A stretch of 64,000 bases of DNA from Voacanga thouarsii (Eukaryota > Streptophyta > Magnoliopsida > Gentianales > Apocynaceae): contig JANUWF010001699.1 of the NCBI GenBank assembly GCA_026120185.1, forward strand, positions 164,001 to 228,000, read 5' to 3'. The stretch's first letter is position 1, and each line of letters begins with the position of its first letter. Made by a program: the position numbers and the translations under genes. The notes beneath the pieces are model-generated. The model ran no database searches. It was not told the origin of the DNA and was given only the letters and a program-made list of their open reading frames with translations. This document shows positions 49,602 through 62,484 of the stretch, piece after piece.

Positions 49602-52323
49602 AAGACTTAAAACAAGAATAAGAGTCAGATTGTTGGAAGAATCTTCCTACCTACTAAGCAATTCTCGGCAAAAAGGCCAGTAGGACCACAAGGGAGAAAT
49701 AAATGAAAGTAAGTGAGGACAAACCTTATTGGGATAGTTCAAAGTGTGATAACTTGCTATGGAAAAAAGGATCACATAGAGAAGGACTATTGGTACAAGT
49801 AGGTATCCAAAAAATATTTCAACTGTGAGGCCCCCAACCATCTGAGAAATAATTGCCCTAAGTTATTTCAGAAAAACTGCGACAACCTAGCCCCACCAGT
49901 GAACCCAGTCCATCATGGGAATGGCACGATTCATGGGAAAAACAACCAAAAGTCCGAAGTGAAAGCTAAGATGTATGCCCTGAACCGTGGAGAACTAGGT
50001 GCAAATCCTGCGATGATAGAAGGTATGCTTCTATCTAAAGTTGTAAAGTAAATATGCCGATAGACCCTGTCTCTACATATTCTTATAAAAACAATCTTTT
50101 TCCATACTATTTGGGCTTTACTGCTTTAGACTATCCTTATACATTATTAGTTACTGCTCCTTTGGGAAAATCTGTAGAAGTAGGGAAATTCATAGAAGGG
50201 TGTGAAATCAAAGTAGGGAGGGAAAAACTACCTAAAGACCTTATTTTGATGCTATTTGAGGATAATGACATTATTCTAGGCATAGATTGGTTAGCCAAAC
50301 ACGGTGCTCTAGTAGATTTTAAGAACAAATTAGTACAATTTGTTAGACCTGGGAAGGATGTCCTGGAATTCAAATGGGGTAAGGTAAAGGGATTAAAATA
50401 TTTAATTTCGGGAACTAAAGCTCAAAAGATGCTGAAGAAGGGATGTTAAGGTTATTTAGCATATCTGATTAACAAGCTAAAGGAGAAGAGTACTCTAGAA
50501 AGCATCGTCGTAATAAGAGAGTTAGCTAACATCTTTCCTGAGGAATTGTCAATTCGACCCCGACCTTGAGAAGTGGAGTTCACTATTGACCTTATATTGG
50601 AAGTGGAACCGATCTCCAAGACACCATATCGCATGGCTCCTATAAAATTCAAGGAGTTAAAAGAATAGTTGAAAGAGTTATTAGAACAGGGGGACATTAG
50701 GCCAAGTACTTCATTGTATCGAGCACTGATATTATTTATGAAAAAGAATGATGGGACACTGCATTTGTGCATTGACTATCGTAGTTTAAACAGCATAACA
50801 ATTAAGAATAAATACCCACTCCTACTCATTGATGAGTTGTATGACCAATTAAGAGGGTCTAGTTGTTATTCTGAGCTTGATCTAAGGCAAGAATACTACC
50901 AAGTGAGGATTCGGGAGGAAGATATTCCTAATACTGCATTTAACACTCGGTATGGCTACTATGAGTTTATTGTAATGCCCTTTGGAGTGACTAACGCACC
51001 TATAATCTTTATGAACTTTATGCATCGAATATTTCGGCCTTATTTGGACAAGTTTGTCGTGATCTTTATTGATGATATATTGATTTATTCCAAGAGCCCG
51101 AAGGAATATACACAATACCTTAAGTTAGTTTTGGAAAAGTTAAGGGAGCACCAGCTATACACTAAGTTCAGTAAGTGTGAATTTTGGTTGGATGCAGTTT
51201 TGTTTCTAACACATGTTGCGACTAATGAAGGAATCAAGATAGACCCTGCTAAGGTAGAAGCTATTGAAAATTGGAAACAATTTGAGACTATTATAGATAT
51301 TAGGAGTTTTTTAGGATTATCCAGGTATTATAGGCAATTCATAAAAGGGTTTTCAACCCTTGCCTCGCCTTTGACTGGGCTACTACTAAAAGATATGCAG
51401 TTTTTATACAATAAGAAGTATGATATGAGCTTTCAAAAATTGAAGAAGAGATTAATGATGACACCTGTATTAATCTTTCCAGAAGAAGGGAAGAACTATA
51501 CTCTATATACAGACACTTCAAAGGAAGGATTAGGAGTAGTGCTGATACAGGAGAAGAAAGCTGTGGCTTTTGCCTCGAGAAAGCTTAAACCACATGAGGT
51601 GAATTATCTCACGCATGATTTGGAGTTAGCAGCTATTGTGTTTGCCCTGAAGAAATGGCGACATTACTTGTATGGTATTGAGTGTGAAATATTCATATAT
51701 CATAAGAGCTTAAAGTACATATTCCCTTAAAAAGAACTAAACTTGAGACAGAGAAGATTAATAGAATTTTTAGAGGAGTATGGCTGCCGGTCAATTATCA
51801 CCCGGGAAAGACCAATGTGGTTGCAGACGCATTAAGCAGAAAGGTGAAGTTAGCTAAACTGTGAGCTCAATAGGTGAAGGAGATATAAGAAGTGTGACAA
51901 GAGAAGCCGCAATGAATAAAGAAAAGATTTGGATAAGGAATCTAATTGTTGTCCTTGGGCTGAAAGAGAAAATATGCGACACCTAAGCAAACAGCCCAGA
52001 ATTTCAGAATTTTAAGGAAAAAGAAATTGGAAAGGATAATTCAAACTTTAGAATGGGCGACCAAGGGATAATGTATTTTAGGGATCGATTGTGCGTGTCA
52101 AATGTAGGAAAGGTCCATAAAAGTCAATACACTATTCATCTCAAAAAGACTAAAATGTATCAAAATCTGAAGAGAATGTTTTGGTGGTCGGGCATGAACA
52201 AAGACGAAGCTCAGTTAATATCTGTATACCATACCTGTCAAAAGTGAAGGCGGAACATAAGAAAGCTACAAGATTGGTATAGTCTCTCCCGGTGCCGGAA
52301 CAGAAATGGAAATGTGTTACTAT

Positions 52324-53868
52324 TGTAACACCCCACTTCCTAGGCCCATCAGGGGCGGGGATGTAGCCCCGTCCAAAGGACAGAGGGTCTTAAAAACTAA
52401 GTCACACAAACAAAAATAAAACAATACATTAAAATTAAAACTTATTACAATCCAAAAAGTTAAGAACAACCTCAAAATAAATTGTTCACTATCATCTCTC
52501 AAAGCAACATATAAAATAAATATCATAGAGTCTTCAAGAAGGCAATATTCTAGCTACTCATCTCCATAGCAGGATCAACATGAAAACATGGCATAAAATG
52601 TGATGAGATAAAATTCTCAATAAGTCCGTGTGTGCTTTGAGTGTTCAAGGAAAACAGTTTATGTATGCGAGTTGTAAAATTTCATAAGAGAAAATGCCGG
52701 CAAGCAATAAACAAGATTAAAATAAAGAGTGGCATTTTTCCACTTTTCAAACCATACAAGTGCACAATAAATATAACCACTCAAATGGGCGACCATGGGT
52801 TACCACACGTTGGGCCCCATGTCCATATAACGGTCAGAATGCCACACTTTGTGCAGACTGACAAAAGGTAAGTGTACAACCTACTGGGTAAGATACTCCT
52901 CCTTCTCTATACCCAAATAAAATCGGTTGTCCATTCCGGATACACACAGTCCACTTGACTGAACTTGCTAGCTCGGACCGGCATGACTACGTAGTACTAT
53001 TGCTTCTCTAAGTTGAGTTCATCTTCTGGAGGTGGCCTCCTGCCAGAAGACTCGGCTTTTGCTCTTCAAAACTAGTACTACTAGCTTACTCTTATTGAGT
53101 ACTCAACGTTGACTGTCCCACTTGGAAACAGTAACTAAGGGTTTCTAAAACTTGTGTCAAAGGTGGTTTTAGAAAGAGTTTAGTATTTGAGTAAAATTGC
53201 TTGTTGAATTTCAAATAATTTCTTTGACTGAAACAAGAAAGGAAACCGTCCTCAATTGCCTTTATAAAATGAGTGTTCACACACTTCGCATTTGGCTTGC
53301 CATAGTAACATTTTGTCATTAAATAAGTTTTATGTAGGAACTTACCTGATCCTTTGCTTGCAAATTCACAAATCTTCCAAAGCTGACCTAACCCCGCCTG
53401 GGGTAAACACAAGTCATATGGTTATACTCAACCTATAATTGCTTCCATAAATAATCATAGTTCAACTTATTATAATCATGACCTTAATGTCCTAAGCTTT
53501 AAGGTTAGATGATAAAGGGTTTTATAAAATAAGTCTAGCTTGATAATAAAATAACTAGGGATTGTGAAATAATTACTAATAAGTTATAGGTTCAAATATA
53601 AATCTTACTTATTAATAAATAAACTAGGGTTTATTTAATGAAGGATCCTAAATCTTAGATGATATTATTAAAAATAATAAATTAATACTATTCTCTTAAT
53701 TAATATTTAATAGATAGAAAATAATTAGTAAATAAAATTTAATAGTAAATTATATTTTGATCAAAAGGTGATAAATAAATTTTAATAGTATTTATGAATA
53801 TATGACCTATAAGATTAATATTTTATCTATTATGATTATTTATATAAAATTCCTCATTTATTATTAAT

Positions 53869-53908
<40 letters not shown>

Positions 53909-56543
53909 TTATTTTTAATAGAAGATATCCTTTATTTGGCTAAAATTTCACTATTTCATTTAATAATTCAATTCCAAAGCTTCCTAGGGTTTTTTTTTTC
54001 CAAAATTATTGGAGGAAAATATAGTATTAAATTTTATTAACGTAATAAAATTGGCTAATTAAAATATCTTAGGATCCACAAGGTCATGATCATAATTTTC
54101 CTATTGCTAACACGAATCATGAACATAAAATCCAACATCAATCAACCAGCTATTCTATCCATGCTTAAGGGCTTAAATCCATATCTACTATTAGATGATC
54201 CAAACCTCACTAAGCATAATCATATTCATAGTTTCAACAAGAATACAAGAACATAAAACCTATTCACCAAAGGTGACATAATATCTATCATGCTTAATCA
54301 TCCATACTCACTCACGACATGAAGAGCATGCATCAATCTACAAGAAATATCCTAAACTTAATCATGGCAAAATATCCTCATGCTCAAATCTCAACTCCTT
54401 CATACACAAGCACATCTCAAACCCCAATCATATTCCATCCTTTTCTAACAATATCTATGAGACATGATTCTGGAATTAGAGAGAAGGTTAAAGAGAAATA
54501 CTTGGTTGATGACAATCTTGTTGAAAATCCAAGGAGATCCACACGCGTAGGAGGCTTGATTTGTCCAAGGAAGAAGAAGAACAACGGCCATGGTTGAAAC
54601 AACCATTTCGGCCGAGAGAGAGAGTGAGAGAAAGAGAGAGAGAATTAGTATATCATGTTTAAAGATCGAAGGAAAAAAAAAGATGATCGAAATCGTTCTT
54701 GGTTACCTTGAGAGAGTTCTTGAATCTTCAAGAAAAATTCTGGTTTTTGATCCGATAGCAAAATTTTGTTTTCAATGTTTGATGTTATAAAATACAGAAA
54801 TGGTCTCTTGAGGGTGAGTAGACGTGATCTGGAGTTTTTTGGAAGGGATTGGAGGTGTTTGGAGTGGTCTTAGGCTTAGAGAATGGTGGTGTGTGTTCTT
54901 GGTGTTCATGGAGAAATGGAGAGAATGGAGAGAAAGCTGGATGAAATTTGCTGAAGGATGTTGGCCAAATGGTTAGAGGGATTCTTGTGATTAAATTTTT
55001 AGATTAGGAGGAAGGGGAAAATCTGGTCATTTGAATTTCAAAGGGAGTAATTCATGGAGTGAATTAAGGTAGAAGATATGATAGAGTGGTTTAATTGATG
55101 GAGGTTCTTGGAGCTGCTATGGCCAACTGGTTTTGTTGAAGTTTTGCTGAGATGAATGAGGTTTGAAAGAGCTATAGGGTGGCTGAAATTCTGAGTGTAA
55201 TGGTGGGAGAATTTCTGGTTGTTTAGAGCCTAATCCATGGAAGTTTTCATGGAGCAATTTGCTGAAATTTTGAATTCTAATTGGAAACTTGATTGAAGTA
55301 ATTGATGGAGGGATTTAAGGAGTAGCTATGGTGCTCATTCATGCAGATCAATGGAGGAGGTGAAGAAGTTCAGCTCATGGCTGACTAAGGTTAGTTTCAC
55401 AGAAAGTTGAATTGATTTTCGGACAAAGCTTGAAGAGGGAGCAAGGCTGGAATTTTTGGTTGGTCATTCGAATGGTGTGCTGGAATTTTTGTGCAGTTTT
55501 TTCTACAATGTTCCAGCCGACTTGTAGAAGGTTTGAAGGGATATTGGAGGGTCTTTTAAGGCGGGTTTCCAACCTTCTTTATGGAGGAAAGTTAGAGGTA
55601 AATTATTGGTTTGAAGGCTAGAAGAAACAACTTGGTTTTTGGCCTGCTAAGCTGCGAAACTGTCCAGGATTTTTTTCCTGGTTTGCACAGCTTTGTGCAG
55701 TCCGATTTTTGGCTAAGGATTTCAGTCTTCAAGCTGAACAAATTGGCTATTTTTCTGGCAGCATTTGAGTGAGGAAAATAGCTGAAGTTTTCGAAAGCTG
55801 GACTAGCCAAGAAGCTGAAAAGTTTTTAGATTGCTACCATGAAGAAGATGAACACTTATGGAGTGGAGTTTGAAGGTTCAACCATGGAGATTAATTATCT
55901 TGGGAACCTTCCTTAACTCCTTCCCCATTTTAAGCCAATACTCTATCCTCTAAGAGTCATTTTCGAGATTCCAAGGTTAATAAACCTTGCTGGATTTTCT
56001 GGAAATAAAAATGGCATTGGGATAAATTGAACAACTTAATTGTTAAAGAATTAAAGTAAGCTAGAGAGTAGAAGGACATGAATCCTTTAAGAATTCTTAT
56101 AGGGCATAAGAATAGGATCAGGACATTCCCTTCATGTCTCCCCTGGGACAACACTCCTAGTTCTACTTATGGAATACAAAGGCCGAAAGTCCAACTTTAA
56201 ACAAAATAAAATGTAATCATGCTAAAACTTAAATGATGGGATTTGAACTCAAGACCTTAGAGATTAATTCCAAAACTCTAACCACTAAACCACAACAACT
56301 CTTGTTATTATATTCTCTTCCAAATATTCTTCCTATTTAATCCTCAAGCTATTTCCCTATTTTCACTTCAAACAAAATTACCACTTTACCCTTCCTACTC
56401 AATAAGCACAACTAAACCTTCTAAACTATAAATTACAATTCCAAAGCACATATAAATCATTCAAATATATATATTCATGCAAGAAAATATGATATGCATC
56501 TTGAACCCCTTACTCTAGGGTTGGTTTTAGGTAGGGTTTCACA
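52324..56543 (+). mobile_element. Solo LTR, copy C (4220 bp), nested in gypsy integrase
   Basis: Flanked by perfect ACTAT duplications (52319-52323 and 56544-56548). It begins TGTAACACCCCAC and ends GGGTTTCACA. Leaving out the LTR and one ACTAT restores the integrase frame across the VTMDF motif. It is collinear with copies A and B, including GCCACACTTTGTGCAGACTG near 52845, a (TA)n tract near 53870, a GA-rich tract near 54615 and the tRNA-like segment. There is no coding capacity of its own. Confidence 0.9.
56234..56299 (-). ncRNA. tRNA-like segment in solo LTR C, best preserved copy
   Basis: On the minus strand: GTTGTTG, A box TGGTTTAGTGG (full consensus match), a possible 5-bp anticodon stem (TTGGA/TCTAA) with a 7-base loop, and B box GTTCAAATC (full consensus match). 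The acceptor stem does not close. A tRNA-derived, possibly SINE-like origin is inferred. Confidence 0.62.
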
Positions 56544-57634
56544 ACTATGGACTTTGTCATCAGACTACTATAAGTAGGACTTAAAAGGATACTGTCTGGT
56601 TAGTAGTTGATCGATTAACTAAGACCATACATTTTATACCTATGAACAAGAAGTATTCCATGCAGAAGTCTGCACAGGTTTATACACAAAAAGTTGTGAG
56701 ATTGCATGGAGTTTTGACAAGCATAGCGTCAGATGGGGATCCCCGTTTTACTTCAAAGTTTGAGTAAAATTTCAAGAGTCTATGGGAGCACTCTAAAGTT
56801 TAGTACTTTTGCTCACTCTTGGACAGATAGACAATCTGAGTGTGTAATACAAATCCTTGAGGATATGTTGAGAACGCACATGTTGGACTTTGAGAACCAA
56901 TAGATCGATATTATTTCGTATGTAGAATTGGTCTACAGGAACAATTATCAAGCATCTATTGGCATGCCACCGTATGAGGCCTTGTATGAGCGAAAGTGTC
57001 AAACACTGTTGTATCAGGGTTGGAATGAGGACAATCAAGTTGATAAGAAATGAGGAATAAACATCCAGGGGATGACTGATAATGTAAAGTTGATACAAGA
57101 GAGACTAAGGGCGGCTCAGAGTAGGTAGAAAAGCTACATGGACAATTGTAGAAGGAAGTTAGAATTTTAGGTAGGAGATGAAGTGTTTTTAAAATAAACC
57201 CTGAGTCGAAGAATTTTAAGGCATCTAAAAGGTGAAAAGCTTAGCCCTAGATATATTGGGCCATTTCCAATCACCGAGAAGATTGGAGCTGTAGCGTATG
57301 GATTAGAACTCTCGAATGGACTAACTGGCATTCATAACATGTTATGTCTCAGTTGAACAAATACAACCCAAATCCAGAACATATCTTGAGTGACGAGTCA
57401 CTACAATTGTAGCCAAATTTGATCGACGTGGAGAAACTAATCAAGATACTAGAGCGAAGTGGAAAGAAATTGAGAAATAAAAGGATCGCAATGATCAAAG
57501 TGTTGTGGATGCATCACAAAGCTTGAGATGCCACATGAGAGACCGAGGAATGGATGAGGAGGAAGTATCTTGATTTGTTGAAAGGTATGACGTAGTTTAA
57601 TTTTGGGGATAATATTTTCATAACTACGGGAGAA

Positions 57635-59767
57635 AGTAATACCCAACTAATCACACACTAGGAAATTAGTTAATGAATTAAATTTTAAATTTTAAATTAA
57701 TTGAGTTATTTATGTGATTATTTTATTTAATTATTATTTAAGATTTCTTAGAGAAGTGAAATCAAGGTGATTATTTGCTTGATTGAGGAAAATGATATAT
57801 ATTTATAATTAATTGCTATATTATATCAAAACAATGTTATAAAAAAATCATTAGAGAAATGATTTATTGAACAAATTAAATTTAATTTCCAAACCAGTTT
57901 TAATTTTTGAGTAATTAGAAGGCTTGGTCAAAATTCAAAACAAGGCTAATTTTTACCATTTGACTCAATTTCATTATTTGAGCCAAGAGGATCCAAGATC
58001 CATGGATCATTTTGACCTATTAAATGCATTGTATCATAGTCCTTGATTTAGAGTGCATTTAAATAAAATTACTTCAACCCTTAGATCAAAATGTGCCCTA
58101 GTATAAAGGCTTCTTTTCTCTCATTTTCCTACTCCATGACTTACTACCCTCTCTCCCTCTCTCTAACATTTTCTTTACCTTCTCTCTAAGAGAAAAACCA
58201 CCTCCTCTCCTTCTTCCAAGGCTGATCGGCAGTCTTCGGGGCCAAGAGGAAAGCTTGTTCCTCATTTGGCCGAGACACTTGCACACACACCTTGGCTTTG
58301 CATTTCCTCACTCGTTAAGCTAGAATAATTTCTTGGGCACTTAGGAGGTTGCATTTCCAGTAGGTTTGAGGAATTGAATAGAAAATTTAAGGTAACCATC
58401 TCTATCTTTCTCTTGTTCTTGTGACCGAAACATGGTCCTCATCCCTTTCATTTTTTTCCCCTTGCATGAACACTCCATAGAAGGACTGAGAACTTGAAGA
58501 TCAAGAGGTAGGTAAAAAAAAGAAAAGAACCCACCTTTCTCTTATTTTTCCCCCCTCTTGGCTGAAGATATCACCTTGCTATACAGTTTGGGGGTCTGAG
58601 ACTTTTATGCTATTTGAGTGTGAGAATGTGATACAAATATATTATCTTAATGTTAGGGATATAATAGATGATATGGAAATGGAGCCTTTTATGTTAAGAA
58701 ATCATTTTTTATACTTGATATAATTGAAAATAGAAAACTAAGTAATCTGCCCAGATTTGTAAAAAATGGCTTTAATGCTGTATTTATATGTTTTCTTCAT
58801 GAAGAAATGATGTATCTACCCTAGGAACATGATGAGTTACTTGATATATGAAGCACTTGTGCAAGAAAAACATTTTTTCCTTTTTCTATTTTCTTAAACC
58901 GAAATTCCTGCTCACTTTGTCCAGATTTGTGTGCAGTAAGTTAATGTCACATACTCTGCAATTTTCTTTGATGAGAGAAAGTTGTAGCTATCATATGGAT
59001 GTACTATTGTGTGTTTGTGATCTTCTTTGCCAAGAATGATAAGTATTGATGGTGTGAATGCCTTAGAAATGTTATGGCAAAAACAGAAGGTTTGCTAGAA
59101 TTTAGGAGTTTAAAATTGGATTCTTGAGATTAAAGATAAACTTTGTTCATAAGGTGCTTGGATTTGATTTTCTGAATGTTCTAGGGTTGTGGGAGCATGT
59201 TTGTGTGTTTGTGAAAAGAATAAAAACGTTAGTTTTGAAGCTTTTAATTTTTGCTAGTAAACCAAGACAAGTTGTTAAAACTCCTACATAAAGGAATCAA
59301 ATTTAAACCCCCCTCCCCCGAACTGCCTTTTTTGAATGAATTTACTCATCATTTTTATATTTTAAAAACTTCAAGATGTTAGAAAGATTTTAGAAAAATA
59401 ATTATCCAGAAAACCACTGTAAATTGGGAAATGAATTTTTCAAAATCACTGCTCAAAACTGGTTACTGTTCCGACATACTGTTATATAAAAATTATTTGA
59501 ACTATTTTTTGGAGTGATCTAAGGGAAATAAATACATGATAATTTACCTAATATATCAAGGTACTAAATTATAAGGTTTCATTGAAAAATAAAAAGATTT
59601 TCTCATTGATAGAGCCTAAATTAGTCATATATTTCTTAGTTATTTGAGGCTATTTTGTGATACATTTTGTTCAATAACTGGTCATATTCCTTCATATTTA
59701 AAATTCTACCCTTGGAAAGGTATTTTGTGTATTATTTTAGATTTTAAGGGTAAAATAAGACAAAAAT
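57635..59767 (+). mobile_element. 3' LTR (first part) of the gypsy element
   Basis: Follows the purine tract TACGGGAGAA. The first base of the expected TG is changed (AGTAATACCCAAC). A TATA box (TATAAAG) at about 58102 is followed by a CT-rich leader, as in chromovirus LTRs. The LTR is cut at 59768 by the Athila-type element, so its end is outside the window or lost. Short open frames here show no domain. Confidence 0.6.
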
Positions 59768-61097
59768 GTCACTAAACAGAGTAGAGGCGGTGCCGGCCAG
59801 GACAAGAGAATCGGTGTCGGTCACGTGCTGCTGGCATGCACTTTGAGGAGATAAAAAATCATTGAAATAGAGCTGAATAGAACATGGACGGTGGCGGTTG
59901 GAAGCTAAGAGGTGGTGCCGACTGCACTCTAGAAGGGATGTCACAAAAATCAAGAAAAAAAATCGGCGAACGGACAAAGAAACAGACCACAACCGGCGCC
60001 GGCCCTAGGTAGGACAGGCGGCGCTGGCTGTGCACTGTTACTGAGGCAGTACCTCAATTTTCGTGCACGTTTTTTTATAATTTGCAGAGTTTTAGTATTT
60101 TCCTACTTCTAGTCGGCCAGAAACCCTAGAGGAACGAATTTAAGCACTTCTAAAGTCTATAAATAGAGGAAAAACACATAAGAAATGAGAGAATTCACGG
60201 ATCATAACAAAAAATCACTTAAATGTAAGGAGGAATTCTATCAAATCAAGGAGGATTGTACAAGAGAGTCTACAAAGGAAGAAGAAGGAGGCTTGTCTAT
60301 GAGTGCTTTCTTTTAACTTTGTTTTCTTTTCTTGAATAATGATGTATTAATTTTTTTATTGTAATTTGACATTATTTTCGGTATTCATGATTTTTAAAGT
60401 TACTTTGATTTTTTGATTAATTGATTGTTTTTCTTGATATTTAATTACTTGTGCTAATTACGAGATTAGTTGGTTATTTCTTTCAATTAACTTTGTTGTC
60501 TCTTAACTTGCTTGGACAAAGGGGTTAATTGCTAAGAATTGGGTAATTAAAAATTAATTGATGTCTGCCAGGACATGGATTCATTGGTTAGTTTCATGTT
60601 TTAAATTTGCCAGGCCATGGAAATTTAATCAATGATTGTATTTAATGCATCTTTTGGGTGAATTAGTTGAGACAGGCCATGTGATGCTAATTTGTCTAGA
60701 AGATAGTGATTTCATGGATTGGACAAAGAAGTGAATCTATCTTAATCCTTCATGATGTCAAGAGAATGATTAGTTATGATAATGATTAGATACTTTAAGA
60801 TCATGGTTGTTAAAATAATAGTTTGAGTTGCATAGTTCTCCATCCTTGACATGTATATATTATTTTATTTTATTTTTCTTTTTATTCTTTTTCCCTTTAT
60901 TAAGTCGGTTAAACAATGAAAGAAAAGTGATTAATGCATACTTGTTCCTAGAGTATCGACACTCGTTTTAAACCCTATGCTATGCTTAATGATGAGTACG
61001 CTTACTCATTTGTGTAATTTGGGGTTAACGTTTTAATTTAAACTTGACTGAGAATGTGCTTATTTTTATATAATTTTTATACTCAAATCCAGACACA
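59768..61097 (+). mobile_element. 5' LTR of an Athila-type Ty3-gypsy element
   Basis: Begins TGTCACTAAACAGAG and ends near CCAGACACA, ten bases before the primer site. It is homologous to 48360-49601 in its second half. A TATA box (TATAAATA, 60158-60165) puts transcription start near 60190. The U3 part is unusually GC-rich, with repeated GCCGGC / GGTGCCG words (about 59785-60040). No direct proof of the outer border exists because the partner LTR is outside the window. Confidence 0.72.
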
Positions 61098-61106
61098 CTA
61101 AGTTTT

Positions 61107-61124
61107 TGGTGCCGTTGCCGGGGA
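61107..61124 (+). promoter_or_regulatory. Primer binding site (tRNA-Asp type)
   Basis: TGGTGCCGTTGCCGGGGA differs by one base from TGGCGCCGTTGCCGGGGA, the Athila-type site complementary to the 3' end of tRNA-Asp. Confidence 0.85.
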
Positions 61125-62484
61125 ACAATATCATGAAAGCTTGGATTTTGTTGATTTAACCATGTAAATATGTAAATAGGTAAATATGTACAATTGTTCT
61201 TTTTGCAAAAAGGTGCCATCTTTTGTATCTTGTATATATTTGTAATCTAATTTACTAACTTTGACTATGTTTAACTAACTGATTTGCTCTTTCAAGTTTG
61301 TTTGAATTGTGAATCCCGTTATCTAACTTTCTTCTTGTCTTTTCTAAGTGTTAGCCTTGGAGAATATTGAAGTCTTTCTAGCTTTAAGTTTTTGAGTTTT
61401 GGAACAATTTTTTATCTTCTTTATTTTGTTTCATTTTTCTTTATTGCTTCATGAATTGAATTGCGTTATTCATCACTGCTATGTGTTCATGATTTTTATT
61501 TCATTTTGCAATAAAAAAAAATCGAAGCCTAGACAGAATACAACCGGTGCCGGCTCCTGTTGCGAGCAGCAATTAAAATAGGCCAATTTGGCCATTTTTT
61601 CTTTCAAACTCTCCAACTCCCTCTCAAATCCTCTCTAACACACGTCGGCTTCACCTTCTAAACCTCTCAAGATTTGATTTTTCACCTCCCAAACGCTTCT
61701 AAAGTATCAATCTAGCCTTCTTTTGGTGATTCTATGGATTAAAACCCTCTAAATCTCCCATTTTTCACGAAAACCCAAACTTTAATCCACATTGAAGGAG
61801 TTTTGGTTTCTGAAAAAAGAATGCATCTTTTGCTTGCCCATGCATAGGAGAACATAAAGGTATGATTTTTCTTACATTCCCACGATTAAAATATTGTAAG
61901 TAAAATTTTCTAATTTTAGGTATATTTTTTGCCAAAAATTGGGATATTTAATGTTCTCTTGCATTGTGAATTAACTTGTGAGCTTCATGACATTGGATAT
62001 ATTATGAGTTAATGATTCTTTAGTACTTGATTCATTTACATGATCATTAGGGAGTTTTGTGTATTGGCTTAAGGGTATGATTATGGCTATTATGATGATT
62101 GAGTAACTAGTTGCATATTGGCTTTGACTTATCTTACATTTGATCACTATAATGCCATGATGATTCTGTAATTCACATGATCATGTTGTGAGCATTCAGA
62201 TACATGGGTTTATTCAACACATTTATGCTTTACAGTGAGCTTTTATGCTTATTCTTGCAGGTTGTGTTGTAAATTGTGGTGGATTGATTAGAAGAGATTG
62301 AAATGGTTGTTGTTTGGTGCGAGGTATACTCTAAGGAGTTTGGGAAATTGAGGTGTGAGCTAGTTGAGAGTTGATTGTGGTATTGTGCATTGTGTTTAAA
62401 ATAGGGGAGATTCTATTCTTCTAAAATCTTTAAGCTTCCTAGTCCTTATCCTCCTATCTTCACTACTTCCTACTTGCCAATATA
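61125..62484 (+). other. Leader of the Athila-type element
   Basis: T-rich, without a clear gene. It contains another CCGGTGCCGGCTCC word near 61540 resembling the U3 repeats. The short frame at 61399-61581 has no domain. Confidence 0.55.

Larger units (their letters stand above)
49640..57595 (+). pseudogene. Gypsy gag-pol polyprotein remnant, interrupted by solo LTR C
   Basis: Gag C-terminus with decayed CCHC knuckles (NCEAPNHLRNNC near 49820). The retropepsin catalytic DSGA segment is missing; its later part (DIILGIDWLAKHGALVDF) remains at 50054-50449. Reverse transcriptase and RNase H are open at 50669-51730. [14 protein letters not shown] and [10 protein letters not shown] hold the catalytic Asp residues. 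RNase H has [10 protein letters not shown], but YHKSLKY replaces the usual DHKSLKY. The integrase zinc finger (H ... CQK) is at 52053-52247. After the LTR, the core shows MDFV, ASDGDPRFTSKF and QSE. DEVFLK and KLSPRYIGPFPI mark the C-terminal domain, and KVLWMHHKA with TEEWMRRKY the chromodomain-like end. About ten stops are present. Confidence 0.85.
49602..59767 (+). mobile_element. Decayed chromodomain Ty3-gypsy element (Tekay/Del-like), split by solo LTR C
   Basis: Runs in gypsy order: gag zinc knuckles, protease remnant, reverse transcriptase, RNase H, integrase zinc finger, integrase core, chromodomain-like end, polypurine tract and start of a 3' LTR. The 5' LTR and most of gag are absent. 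An Athila-type element interrupts the 3' LTR at 59768. The chromodomain-like C-terminus and the LTR start (AGTAATACCC, from TGTAATACCC) point to the Tekay branch of chromoviruses. Confidence 0.82.

Noticed and set aside
42652..56543. Solo LTRs B and C as the two LTRs of one element with 46841-52323 as its interior
   Set aside because: Each has its own, different 5-bp duplication, and the interrupted copia gag and gypsy integrase continue on the far side of each LTR. The interior also contains two different superfamilies and no primer site after B.
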